Shown here in pieces: positions 16,545 to 25,616 of a DNA stretch of 64,000 bases. The notes beneath the pieces were generated by a model. That model worked only from the letters and a program-made list of their open reading frames with translations. It had not been told where the DNA came from and searched no databases. This DNA is from Bacillota bacterium (GTDB taxonomy: Bacteria > Bacillota > Clostridia > Lachnospirales > Lachnospiraceae): NCBI GenBank assembly GCA_023423045.1, contig JAFAGA010000026.1:24167-88166 (forward strand), given 5' to 3'. Each line of letters starts with the position of its first letter. The first letter of the stretch is position 1. The translations under genes and the position numbers were made by a program.

Positions 16545-18770
16545 CTATTCGATATCTATTCTTGATACCTTTCGGTACATATCAAAACTATAAACTTTCT
16601 TACCGTAAATCAAATAGTTTATGATAGTATAGTGATTCGGATCCGGAACGAAGCTGTCCGGTGTCCCCAATGCCTTAATTACATTTTCATAGGCGGTGCC
16701 AACTTTAACCTTAGGGGTACCTGATACTTTATTGCCAATTGAAATTTTTATTTTCCCCTTATCTTCCCATCCGGCCAATTTCTGTTTGTCATCAAGAATT
16801 AATAAGGTATTACCGTAATTAAGGTAAGCAGGCTTATCCCAGTTCGTTATCAGGTTTTTCGGAGTTCCATATGCTTTGATAATATCTGAAAGGGAGGTTC
16901 CAAGTGTTATCTGGGCATAGGAAGGTTTCTTCGCACCATAGGCAACCTTCAGAGAGCCATTATTTTCCCAGCCGACAACCTTAAGCTTATCATTATAAGT
17001 AATAATTGATCCATCACTGTATTCTACATAATTGCGGCGGATTGTATATCCGTTCCAAGCAGTTCCGTCATAAAACAGGCCAAAGTTTATCGGTGTTTTC
17101 ATTACTTTAGCCACCTCATCTATGGAGGAGCCTACGGTGAAGGTACCCGAATTATTCTCATTCCCATCTGAGACCTTTAATCCGGAATACAGGTTATTCC
17201 AGCCAACGACTACCCATTCCTTCTGTACTTCCTGAATATAAATGGTTGCGGTATCTACCGCACTGGATAGACTGCCTCTCTTCTTATAATAGAATTCATA
17301 CGTGTCTGTTTCCGTAAAGTAGTGTTCACTATATGGATGTCCCAATATTTTGTAAACCTGCTCCTTATACGTTCCGATGGTAACATACTTGGGTGTGGGC
17401 GGAGTCTTGGCAGCCGCACTCACCAGCTTCGAATATGCGCTGTAAACTCTTTTGCTTCCAACCGTGTAAAATGCTTTGATTTTATAATAATAAGTTTTTC
17501 CCTTGGTAACAGAGGTGTCCTTAAAATAAAGCTGCGATATATCCTTCACCTTTTTATAGCTTCCGTTCTTTGAGGTTGCCCGGTAGATACGATAACCAGT
17601 GGCCCCGGTAACCTTATTCCATTCAAGCTTGATGTCATTGTTAAGTACAGAGGTTGCTTTTACACCCTGAGGCACCGTTATCGCAGTCTGCGCACTGGCG
17701 GCCCCGGAGTAATGGCTGGTTGTTCTTACACCGTTTAAATAGCGGTAAGCATAGACCTTGTAGTAATATTTCTGCTCATGGAGCAGCGATTTATCTGTGT
17801 AGGAGGTTCCTGTCAAATCCTTTACCTTAGTATAGGTTCCGTTCTTTGAGGTTGAGCGGACTAATCGGTATCCGTCCACGTCCTTTACTGTATCCCAGGA
17901 TATTTTTATCGTCTCACTATCAACCGATACTGCTTTGATTGATTTCGGCGGCTCCGGATTGACGAGGACGGTAATGGTTGCAGATACCGCTCCGGACAGC
18001 GCCTTGATGGTCGCCGAACCGGCGCTGACAGCTGTGACCTTGCCGCTGGATGACACCTTAGCAATTTTAGAATTATTGCTGGACCAGGTGATGTTTCTGC
18101 TCTGTGTTGTATTGTAGGGATAAAAAGCTATGGATAATGACTTATTTTCCCCTGAGTATAGCTGTACTCTGATGGGATCAGGTTTGATCATAATCTTATC
18201 CAATGATACTTCGTTTTTTGAGGCATCTTCCAGATATATTACCTTGTGGTATCTCGATTGAAAGGTATTTACCAATTGTGCATTCTTGTACATTGAGAAA
18301 ATGATGTTGTCGAATTGAAATGCAGTGTCGGATACACTTATGATACTTCTTGGCAGGGTGACATCCGTGAGCAGACTGCATTCAAAGAAAGCCCTCTCAC
18401 GAAGCATCCGGACCCCTTCCTCTATGACCAGCTTTGTAATGCTCTCACAGCCTGAAAATGCATTACTGCCGATTTCATCTATGATGTAGATTGCTCCTTG
18501 ATAGGAAACAGTTCCCGGGATCAGGACCTCGCCGGATAGTGTCGTATCTTTTACCCCGGTAAGCATCACCATACCTTGTGCTTTTTCGGTTGGAAGCCGA
18601 AGGATTCGGTATGTAAATATCTGACCATTATGTGATACGTCAAAGGTATCATTTACATTTGCACTAATACCATCCGGTATCTCTTCTGCGAATACGGGTT
18701 TTACACTCAAAATCAGAAGCAATAATACCAGTAACGGATAAATTATTTTTATCATTCTGTTTTTTAACAT
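16545..18770 (-). CDS. Secreted surface protein: LRR_5 - BIG2 - two FN3 - four C-terminal SmpA-like repeats
   Basis: A 741-aa exported protein. A signal peptide (residues 1-28, ending V-F-A) leads into a BspA-type leucine-rich region (about 70-160, with I-D-E-I-G-S-N-A-F-S-G-C). One BIG2 Ig-like domain (about 190-270) and two fibronectin III domains (about 273-455) follow. The last 285 residues hold four related units sharing V/I-x-x-G-T/S-x-x-x-x-V/I-x-K-x-x-G-T/H-P, like the BLIP/SmpA fold; three contain a W-E-x-x-G-x-L/I-K phrase or a relative of it. No sortase motif is seen at the C-terminus. It is probably an adhesion or envelope protein. GGGAG lies 6 bases before the ATG. Confidence 0.8.
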   Translation of the reverse strand: MLKNRMIKIIYPLLVLLLLILSVKPVFAEEIPDGISANVNDTFDVSHNGQIFTYRILRLPTEKAQGMVMLTGVKDTTLSGEVLIPGTVSYQGAIYIIDEIGSNAFSGCESITKLVIEEGVRMLRERAFFECSLLTDVTLPRSIISVSDTAFQFDNIIFSMYKNAQLVNTFQSRYHKVIYLEDASKNEVSLDKIMIKPDPIRVQLYSGENKSLSIAFYPYNTTQSRNITWSSNNSKIAKVSSSGKVTAVSAGSATIKALSGAVSATITVLVNPEPPKSIKAVSVDSETIKISWDTVKDVDGYRLVRSTSKNGTYTKVKDLTGTSYTDKSLLHEQKYYYKVYAYRYLNGVRTTSHYSGAASAQTAITVPQGVKATSVLNNDIKLEWNKVTGATGYRIYRATSKNGSYKKVKDISQLYFKDTSVTKGKTYYYKIKAFYTVGSKRVYSAYSKLVSAAAKTPPTPKYVTIGTYKEQVYKILGHPYSEHYFTETDTYEFYYKKRGSLSSAVDTATIYIQEVQKEWVVVGWNNLYSGLKVSDGNENNSGTFTVGSSIDEVAKVMKTPINFGLFYDGTAWNGYTIRRNYVEYSDGSIITYNDKLKVVGWENNGSLKVAYGAKKPSYAQITLGTSLSDIIKAYGTPKNLITNWDKPAYLNYGNTLLILDDKQKLAGWEDKGKIKISIGNKVSGTPKVKVGTAYENVIKALGTPDSFVPDPNHYTIINYLIYGKKVYSFDMYRKVSRIDIE

Positions 18771-18921
18771 AGTAAACTCCCTTGCCCATTATAATTTTTT
18801 CTATCATACATCCGAGGTTTTAAACTATATAATTAGGATGCATCAAAAATTGTATCATAATAACACTAAGAGTGCGATGGATTCTGCTGGCAGCCGATGT
18901 TCCTGGCCGCAAGACGTTTCA

Positions 18922-19326
18922 TCAAAGACCTTCAAACCCATCACATAACCTGGCACCCATTCGTCCGTACCCCGCCGTGTCTTCCCCGCAGCCACAAAGC
19001 GGTATTATCGGCATATCTTCATGTAGACGGGCATCGACTTCATATGTCACATCCTTATATGCACCGGTGCTTAAATCCACTAAAAGCTGCTTGTCGCCGC
19101 CGTCTATATTCATGGAATAGATCTTCGTGCCGGTTATTGTATAGTAAATCCGGCTATCCCCAACAACAAGCCATTCTGCGCTATCGTCGGACAGAAGTTT
19201 CCTGTCACTGCCATCCGTATTCGTGCTGTAGATTTTATTTTCATTCCCATTCTGATAATAAATCCGGTTATCAACCACATTTATACTTAACCCATAGTCG
19301 TCGTTCAGTTTATGGCTGTTGCGTAC
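18922..19326 (-). pseudogene. Remnant of a DUF5050-type beta-propeller surface protein
   Basis: On the minus strand the frame reads D-D-Y-G-L-S-I-N-V-V-D-N-R-I-Y-Y-Q, then two propeller-blade repeats with I-Y-S-x-N-x-D-G and W-L-V-V-G-D-S-R-I-Y-Y. These are typical of DUF5050 repeats in clostridial surface proteins. An in-frame TAG lies just upstream (about 19330), there is no start with a ribosome binding site, and the C-terminal tail after the second blade is not repeat-like. Only about 110 codons remain of what is normally a protein of several hundred residues. Confidence 0.6.
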
Positions 19327-19629
19327 AACGTACTATAAATACAGCATAGAAACACCATGTATTCAATTAGGTCATTTTCTGTATTTATGTATGAAATAAG
19401 AAATGTAGAAGCTGCCAGCTATCATCAAGGTTACATTTTGCTAGAGAACCTTATGATACCAGTTGTCATATATTGTTTTATGAAGAACTTCTTTTCTGTC
19501 CAAAGATATAGGGCCATCAAAACAGGCATAATTTAAGAACTCCAATTAATCGTTAGGGGATGATTGAATTCATTGCAGGTTCTGCTGTATATGTTTTTGG
19601 CAAAAAAGCGGATACGAAGGGGAATGCTT

Positions 19630-20184
19630 ATGGATATTACAGCCAGTGTGTTTATAACGATATTAACCGTTATTGGATTGTTAGCACTTATTGTAACTGT
19701 CATCACCGATGTCACAAAGGGTGTTGTTATACTGGAGAAGATACCTAGGAACGTACAGGTAATCGTTTTATCACTTACCCTTACCCTGGTCGCATATTTC
19801 GCATATATCTCTTATCATGAAGAGGAAATTATATGGTATTATGTTGTCGCTGATATAATCGCAGGTTTTGTTGTAGCCTATGTGGTATTGTACGGTTGGG
19901 ATAAATTTGCCGGCTTGTATAAAAGATTTCGTAATATACCTACGATTGGTATTGCACCCGACCCGGCTCCGGGTTTAAAGTCAGCCATAACAGAGGACAC
20001 AACAGCTTCTTTGGCAGATAAAAAAATCGCTGCCCTAACTGATGAGGACCCGCCAGAGTCTTTCGCCAGCGGCGCTGCCGTTACTTCAACGGCCGGCAGC
20101 TCTAAAACAGATATTACAGTGACTGAACTTCCGGTCTCTGGTCCTTCCTCAGTAAATATGACAAATTCAGAAAATATAAAATAA
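19630..20184 (+). CDS. Orphan phage-holin-like membrane protein
   Basis: A 184-aa protein with three predicted membrane helices in the first 90 residues. It has the holin-like pattern I-T-D-V-T-K, then L-T-L-T-L-V-A-Y-F-A-Y, then W-Y-Y-V-V-A-D-I-I-A-G-F-V-V-A-Y-V, ending in a basic L-Y-K-R-F segment. A non-phage-like hydrophilic tail of about 80 residues rich in Ser, Thr, Ala and acidic residues follows. No lysin or other phage gene is nearby, so it may be a phage relic or a domesticated pore or anchor protein. The start at 19630 is chosen because AAGGGG lies 8 bases upstream. Confidence 0.55.
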   Translation: MDITASVFITILTVIGLLALIVTVITDVTKGVVILEKIPRNVQVIVLSLTLTLVAYFAYISYHEEEIIWYYVVADIIAGFVVAYVVLYGWDKFAGLYKRFRNIPTIGIAPDPAPGLKSAITEDTTASLADKKIAALTDEDPPESFASGAAVTSTAGSSKTDITVTELPVSGPSSVNMTNSENIK

Positions 20185-20210
20185 AATGCCGATGGAAGAA
20201 GCAAAAACCG

Positions 20211-20259
20211 ATAGCCCTAACGTATTCTGCATTCAATTGCATCTATACTTTAGGGCTAT
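20211..20259 (-). terminator. Terminator between the holin-like gene and the hybrid kinase
   Basis: ATAGCCCTAA pairs perfectly with TTAGGGCTAT around a 29-base loop. On the minus strand it is followed by CGGTTTTTG, so it most likely ends the hybrid kinase transcript. It may work both ways. Confidence 0.55.
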
Positions 20260-20299
20260 TCTTATGGGATTTCTTATGATGCAGCTGGATAGAAGCCTT

Positions 20300-22075
20300 T
20301 TAGAAATTTTTATGAAAGCCGGTATATCTCTCGCAAAGCTGATAAAGCGCATCAGCTTCCAGGGGTTTGGAGATATACTCATTCATACCCGAATCAATAC
20401 ACTGCCTCCGATCCGCCTCCGAGGCATAAGCGGTCATTGCAATCACCGGGAGATGCTTGTACCGGGAGTCATTGCGTATACGCCTGGTCAGCTCGTAGCC
20501 GTTCATCACGGGCATTTGAATATCCGTCAATATCAAATCTACCCGGGCCGTATCCAATAGCTTCATTGCTTCCTCTCCGCTGCCTGCGGGAAGGACCCGG
20601 TAACCCTCTCTCTGTGCCATGGCATGAATTATTTCCTGATTAATCGTATTATCTTCCACACTCAGTATGACTGCTCTGTCTTTTCCTTCCGGAGGTGTTC
20701 CTGTGCAACCGGAGGACTCATTTTCTGACCCTGCTTCAGACCTTATCTCTTTCACGGTTTTTGGCGGCTCTTTATGTTGGAGAAAATCACATACAAAGTA
20801 AAAAGTGCTTCCCTCGCCAAGCTTGCTATTAACATAGATATCTCCGTTCATCAGATTGGCCAGACTTTTGGCGATGCTCAGTCCAATCCCTGTTCCCATG
20901 CATTTCTTGTCCGCTGGTAAATCTGCCTGTACAAAGCGATGAAATATCCTGTTCATATCCTCCTCTGCTATTCCAATTCCACTGTCCCTGATTCGTACTT
21001 CAATTCTCTGCCGTTCCTTGTCTTCGTACAGTAAGCCGGCCTCCAAAGAGATATACCCCTGCTCGGTAAACTTAGCGGCATTACTAATTAGATTCAATAA
21101 TATCTGTTTCAGCTTCACCTTGTCGCCGATAACCATATGCCGGATTCGCGGATCAAATGAGACTCTCATTTCCAAACCCTTATTCTCACATAACACCATG
21201 AGCTGATTGCATATCTCAATGGCAAGCTCTCTTAAACTGAAGGAATGATAGTTCAATTCCATCTTTCCCGATTCTATTTTTGATATATCAAGGAGATCAT
21301 TCATTACCGCCAGAAGACCATTCACCGATTCCTGCAGCAAGCTCAACCACCGTTCCTGCTCAGGACTTATCTCCGTCCTTTGCAGTAACTGAAGGGTTCC
21401 CAGAACTCCGTTCACCGGAGTCCGAATTTCGTGACACAAATTTGATAGAAAATTTGTTTTGGCACGGTTTGCTTCCTCTGCATCCTGTTTTGACAGTTCC
21501 AGTTGTCTGCAGTACTGTATCATCCCATTTCTCCACCGAGCCTTGGAAATTTCCCATCGCCTATGCCGGCGCCGCTTGTCGGAAAGATCCCGATAGGTAA
21601 CAATGATGCCGAAGAATTCTCCGCTGATCAGATAATAAGGAAGCACTGATATAGCAACATCTATCATACTGCCATTTTTGTGCTTCCGTGAGGTTGCGCA
21701 ATTTCTTACAATCTCGCCCTGCTTCACTCTCTTTATCAGATTAATATATTCCCGTCTCCTGCCGATCGGTATCAGCTTATCGATTCCTCCGCCGACAATT
21801 TCCTCCTCCTGATACCCCAGAAGCTTTTCAGCAGATTTGCTCCAGCTATCAATAATCAGATCCTTCGTATAGCTAACTACGGCATCCTCATAAAAAACTC
21901 CGGGTACGAAAATCTCTTTTCCACAAAAATCGATTTTTAACAAATGATTCTTTTGACCCCTGCTGTCGCTTTCTTTTTTTTCGATAACCCAATACGGTTT
22001 CTTTTCCAGCTGCATATCCAGATTTTTCATATTATTAAGAATACTTTTGCATCTGCCCATACTTTTTACAGCCAT
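20300..22075 (-). CDS. PAS-domain hybrid sensor histidine kinase with a C-terminal receiver
   Basis: A 591-aa signalling protein without clear membrane segments, so probably cytoplasmic. A PAS/PAC sensor occupies about residues 60-170. The DHp domain carries the phospho-acceptor His in C-H-E-I-R-T-P-V-N-G (about 220). The ATPase domain has an N-box N-L-I-S-N-A-A-K-F, G1 D-S-G-I-G-I and G2 G-T-G-I-G-L-S-I. A receiver domain (about 470-585) follows with the acceptor Asp in L-I-L-T-D-I-Q-M-P-V-M-N-G. Hybrid kinases pass phosphate His to Asp and on to a separate HPt or regulator. No HPt gene is adjacent, so its partner lies elsewhere. Confidence 0.9.
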   Translation of the reverse strand: MAVKSMGRCKSILNNMKNLDMQLEKKPYWVIEKKESDSRGQKNHLLKIDFCGKEIFVPGVFYEDAVVSYTKDLIIDSWSKSAEKLLGYQEEEIVGGGIDKLIPIGRRREYINLIKRVKQGEIVRNCATSRKHKNGSMIDVAISVLPYYLISGEFFGIIVTYRDLSDKRRRHRRWEISKARWRNGMIQYCRQLELSKQDAEEANRAKTNFLSNLCHEIRTPVNGVLGTLQLLQRTEISPEQERWLSLLQESVNGLLAVMNDLLDISKIESGKMELNYHSFSLRELAIEICNQLMVLCENKGLEMRVSFDPRIRHMVIGDKVKLKQILLNLISNAAKFTEQGYISLEAGLLYEDKERQRIEVRIRDSGIGIAEEDMNRIFHRFVQADLPADKKCMGTGIGLSIAKSLANLMNGDIYVNSKLGEGSTFYFVCDFLQHKEPPKTVKEIRSEAGSENESSGCTGTPPEGKDRAVILSVEDNTINQEIIHAMAQREGYRVLPAGSGEEAMKLLDTARVDLILTDIQMPVMNGYELTRRIRNDSRYKHLPVIAMTAYASEADRRQCIDSGMNEYISKPLEADALYQLCERYTGFHKNF

Positions 22076-22259
22076 AATTTATTCTCACCCTTATATATTT
22101 CTCGTAATTAGTCAAACCATGACATATTTTGTATTATTATAACATTAAGACTAATTATTTACAATAAATAAAAAGAACTAAAATTAGGATGAAGAAATCA
22201 AGTCCTGTCTGAGTCACCTCAATAAACCTTCGATTCATAGCCAATTTTTATACAAAGAT

Positions 22260-22329
22260 TTGCACAATGTGGAATGAGCATGCTATAATGACAAAGGTTA
22301 GCCCGAAGCCATGAGATCTGGCTTCGGGC
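22260..22329 (+). promoter_or_regulatory. Promoter and 5'-end hairpin of the TSUP transporter gene
   Basis: TTGCAC (22260-22265) and TATAAT (22284-22289) are 18 bp apart. About 12 bases after the -10, GCCCGAAGCC and its exact complement form a hairpin at 22301-22329, so the transcript would begin almost directly with a stable stem-loop. No T-run follows, so it is not a terminator; 5' stem-loops can stabilise mRNA. The rest of the gap 22076-22259 shows nothing clear. Confidence 0.5.
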
Positions 22330-22380
22330 AGCTTGACAAAATTATACAACAGATAGCTTGTACTTCTGGGAAAGGAATCT

Positions 22381-23166
22381 ATGGTCTTACTATTTTTTTT
22401 AATCAGTTTCGGCGCATCCATCATCGGTGCAATCTGCGGTATCGGCGGAGGGGTAATCATCAAGCCTGTGCTGGATGCCTTTCAGGTGCAGAGTGTATCC
22501 GCCATTAGCTTCTTATCCGGCATTACCGTCCTGTCCATGTCACTGTATTCCGTGGGGAAGGCTAAGCTGTCGGGGGATAATGCCATAAGGAAAAATATAG
22601 CGACCCCCCTCGCGGTCGGTGCGGCTGTCGGAGGTATCCTCGGGAAGGCGATGTTTGAACAGATCTCCGGTTTGTTTTCCGACAAGGAAATGATTGGAGG
22701 CATTCAAGCCGCTTGTCTGCTGATTATCACAATTGGAACGTTGATCTACACCCTGAAGAAATCTTCCATTAAAACAAAAAAATATGAACATCCGCTTTTT
22801 TGCATTATTACCGGAATTGTCCTTGGTCTTCTTTCCTCCTTTCTTGGAATTGGGGGCGGCCCTATCAATTTGGTTGTTCTTTACTATTTCTTCTCCATGG
22901 AAACAAAGGAAGCAGCTCAGAATTCCCTCTATATCATCCTGTTTTCTCAAATTACCAGCTTTCTCAAGACTTTGGCAACCGGGAGCATTCCGGAATTTGA
23001 GCTCCCCTTCTTAGTGGTGATGATTTTCGGAGGTATCCTGGGTGCCATTGCCGGCCGCAGTATTAACAGGCGAATTGACAGCCGGGTAGTGGATCATTTG
23101 TTTATTCTGCTTATGCTGATTATCATCTGTATCAATCTTTTTAACATCTATCAATTTGTTATTTAA
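22381..23166 (+). CDS. TauE/SafE (TSUP) family membrane transporter
   Basis: A 261-aa integral membrane protein with about eight helices and two related halves, each with a glycine motif: A-I-C-G-I-G-G-G-V-I-I-K-P near residue 20 and F-L-G-I-G-G-G-P-I-N near 157. This is the signature of the TSUP family, whose members move sulfite, sulfoacetate and other organic anions; the substrate here is unknown. AAAGGA lies 4 bases before the ATG. The gene overlaps the convergent beta-helix lipoprotein gene by 8 bp at their 3' ends. Confidence 0.85.
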   Translation: MVLLFFLISFGASIIGAICGIGGGVIIKPVLDAFQVQSVSAISFLSGITVLSMSLYSVGKAKLSGDNAIRKNIATPLAVGAAVGGILGKAMFEQISGLFSDKEMIGGIQAACLLIITIGTLIYTLKKSSIKTKKYEHPLFCIITGIVLGLLSSFLGIGGGPINLVVLYYFFSMETKEAAQNSLYIILFSQITSFLKTLATGSIPEFELPFLVVMIFGGILGAIAGRSINRRIDSRVVDHLFILLMLIIICINLFNIYQFVI

Positions 23167-24895
23167 CCCCGGGCCCCATGCGCTGGCCATTGGTAGTAAA
23201 GACGGAGGACAAAGTGATTTCCGCTGTCTGAGTGCCGCAGGTCAAGGTATAAGTGTCTCCCTGTGCCATATCAGGAGAACTTATCAATACCGACTGGTAT
23301 GATTTCTTAGGTGTATAGCTGATGATTTCCTTGCCGGAGGCATCATTCAGAGTAATCTGATCCTTATTCGTATTAACAGCGGACAGGTTATAAAGCAGGG
23401 AATACTGTGTGGAGGTTTCACCAAAGCCCTGTGCCATACCTGAGCTTCCGACTGCAATCAGAATACCTCCTGAGATATCTCCATTACCTGAGTAATCCAG
23501 GCTTCCGTTCATGCTCTGAGTGGGGCCGTCAACATAGATGGTGCCGCCGGAGATAGAGAGGTTTCCGTTGGAGTCTATCCCATCCCCCCCGGCATTGATT
23601 ATTATGGTACCACCGGAGATGGAGATATAGCAATTCGCATCCGTTTCGAATGGATTCTCGCCGCCTCCAAAGCCTCCCGGTCTCATATCCCCGGAGGGAG
23701 TCTGACCCTGACCGAAGGGCATCTGATCGGAAGAGGTTGGTTTTCCTCTATCCGCACCCCCCGGGCCTCTGCTGGTATCCCCGCCTTCCGGTACCTCGCC
23801 GGATGGCATTGCGCTATCCTTTGGTAATTGGGCAGTGACCGCAGCATTCTCCCCAGACTCGGCCGGTAGAGTGGATGTGCCTTCTGATGCCGAAGGCTTT
23901 CCTTTCAAAGCCTCCCAGGAGCTTGCGGTATTCTCGGCACCAGCTGTATCGGTACTGCCGCTTGCCGCGTTCAGGCCGTCATCCCCGGCATTAATTTCTA
24001 TTGTCCCGTCTTCAATTATGATTACCGTTCCCTCGATTCCTTCCTGGCTGCTCGCTACATTTACCGTTCCTCCACAGATGTATACATAGCCCTTGGTGGT
24101 ATCATCACTGTTCTTGGATTGAATTCCATTTCCGGAGGAGGCATTCAGAGTGAAGCTGCCATCCTTGATCTTTACGCAATCCTTGCCATTAATGGCATCC
24201 TTTGCCGCTGTAATATCATAGATGCCTCCGGTAAATACCAAATCATCCTTAGAGACAATGCCATGCTTATAATTTCCCGTGATGGTCAGAGAACCGGAAC
24301 CGTTCAGTGTCAGATCCGCTTTGCTGTAAATGACAGCATCAACATTGTTATCGTCGCTTTGTATATATTCCGCACCGTCTGTTAGGAGGTTATCCGTTCC
24401 TTCCTGAAGGGTGATGAACACCTTATCGGCATTCTTAATATAAATCGGAGCATTAGAAGAATTATGAACCGAGGCCCCGTTTAATATCAACTGAACCTTA
24501 TCCGTATCCCCTGCATCCACGATGATCTGCCCATCCTCCAGGGTTCCCTCTATTACATAGCTGCCTTCTTTTTGAATTGTCACCTTCTGATCCGTAACCG
24601 CAGCCCCGTCACCCTTCACGGATATGCTGGTTCCGTTTAATACAATCAGCACAGCGCTGGATTCCTCATATCCAACCTCCAGATCTCTTGCGGTAAATTC
24701 CTTATCCACCTCTATTGTGGAAGCAGAGGCGGCTGTTGTTGTATTGGCAGATGCTGCCGGTGCATTCTCCTGAGTTTCATTGGCAATTCCAGCCTGTATA
24801 TTCTGTGCAGCTTCTTTTTTTTGAGCTGAACAACCCGATAATGCAGATGCGATGACCAGAATTACCGTTATTATACTGATCCATTTACGTTTCAT
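23159..24895 (-). CDS. Carbohydrate-binding domain lipoprotein (Cthe_2159-type parallel beta-helix)
   Basis: A 578-aa lipoprotein with lipobox A-L-S-G-C near residue 22. The body is a repetitive beta-helix rich in G-G-T-I-x-I-N-A-G-x-D-G-I/L-N/D units, the hallmark of the Cthe_2159 family of calcium-dependent polysaccharide-binding proteins. An insert around residues 315-405 is low-complexity (Ser, Pro, Gly, Met). It is presumably displayed on the cell surface. It is the third gene of a run with the VTC and DUF4956 genes (55-bp gap), an association I know from other Clostridia. It overlaps the TSUP gene tail-to-tail by 8 bp. Confidence 0.85.
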   Translation of the reverse strand: MKRKWISIITVILVIASALSGCSAQKKEAAQNIQAGIANETQENAPAASANTTTAASASTIEVDKEFTARDLEVGYEESSAVLIVLNGTSISVKGDGAAVTDQKVTIQKEGSYVIEGTLEDGQIIVDAGDTDKVQLILNGASVHNSSNAPIYIKNADKVFITLQEGTDNLLTDGAEYIQSDDNNVDAVIYSKADLTLNGSGSLTITGNYKHGIVSKDDLVFTGGIYDITAAKDAINGKDCVKIKDGSFTLNASSGNGIQSKNSDDTTKGYVYICGGTVNVASSQEGIEGTVIIIEDGTIEINAGDDGLNAASGSTDTAGAENTASSWEALKGKPSASEGTSTLPAESGENAAVTAQLPKDSAMPSGEVPEGGDTSRGPGGADRGKPTSSDQMPFGQGQTPSGDMRPGGFGGGENPFETDANCYISISGGTIIINAGGDGIDSNGNLSISGGTIYVDGPTQSMNGSLDYSGNGDISGGILIAVGSSGMAQGFGETSTQYSLLYNLSAVNTNKDQITLNDASGKEIISYTPKKSYQSVLISSPDMAQGDTYTLTCGTQTAEITLSSVFTTNGQRMGPGVK

Positions 24896-24950
24896 ATGAT
24901 ATTCTCTCCTTATTCTATTTGTTTGTATTGAGGCATAACCTCGATTCTAT

Positions 24951-25616
24951 TTACAGTTCTTCACTTCCAAAGGTAATTCTGCCGCAGGTGATCTCTAAAT
25001 TCCCGTTTCTGCAGCGCAGCTCATCAATGAATTGTTTTTCCTCTTCAGGCTTCTTAAGCATAATCCGGTATTCCAGCTTGTATAAGCTTCCCATGTTAGC
25101 AGTCTTAGCCTTCACCAATTCACTGCCGGTAGTATATTTTTTAAATAGGTCATCAAAAATACCCATATAATCCAGCCCTTCAGGGATGGTTATCTTTAAT
25201 TCCTTTTCCTTTCGTTTCGGCTCTCCAAAGCCCGTTACGTTATACAGGATGCTGGCGCCTCCGATAATTAGTACGAACAAACCGGCCGCGGCGATATATC
25301 CGGTTCCGGTTGCCAATCCCACTGCCATTGCCAGGAAGATACTGTTAATCTCCTTGGCATTCCCAGGGACGGAACGGAAACGAACCAGACTGAAGGCACC
25401 CATTACAGCCACGCCGGTTCCCAAATTGCCGTTCACCAGCATAATAACCATTTGAACGATGGAGGGAAGCAATGCAATCGTAATCACAAAACCCTTGCTG
25501 CTGCTGTTAAAGTAACTGTGTACTCCTGCAATCAACGCTCCCAGCACCAGGGAACAGAGAACACAGATTAAAAAGCTTTCAACCGTAAAGGTATCCGTAA
25601 GTATTGTATTAAGCAT
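24951..25616 (-). CDS. DUF4956 membrane protein
   Basis: A 221-aa protein with four hydrophobic helices in the first 130 residues. These include the conserved V-A-V-M-G-A-F-S-L-V-R-F-R-S region and A-K-E-I-N-S-I-F-L-A-M-A-V-G-L-A-x-G of DUF4956. A cytoplasmic tail of about 90 residues follows. The family has no proven activity but usually sits next to VTC-domain proteins, which suggests a joint complex at the membrane. It overlaps the VTC gene by 8 bp, indicating translational coupling, and has AAGGAG 9 bases before its ATG. Confidence 0.85.
   Translation of the reverse strand: MLNTILTDTFTVESFLICVLCSLVLGALIAGVHSYFNSSSKGFVITIALLPSIVQMVIMLVNGNLGTGVAVMGAFSLVRFRSVPGNAKEINSIFLAMAVGLATGTGYIAAAGLFVLIIGGASILYNVTGFGEPKRKEKELKITIPEGLDYMGIFDDLFKKYTTGSELVKAKTANMGSLYKLEYRIMLKKPEEEKQFIDELRCRNGNLEITCGRITFGSEEL

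Noticed and set aside
22301..22329. Terminator upstream of the TSUP gene
   Set aside because: The stem is strong, but no T-run follows on either strand and it lies just after a promoter.
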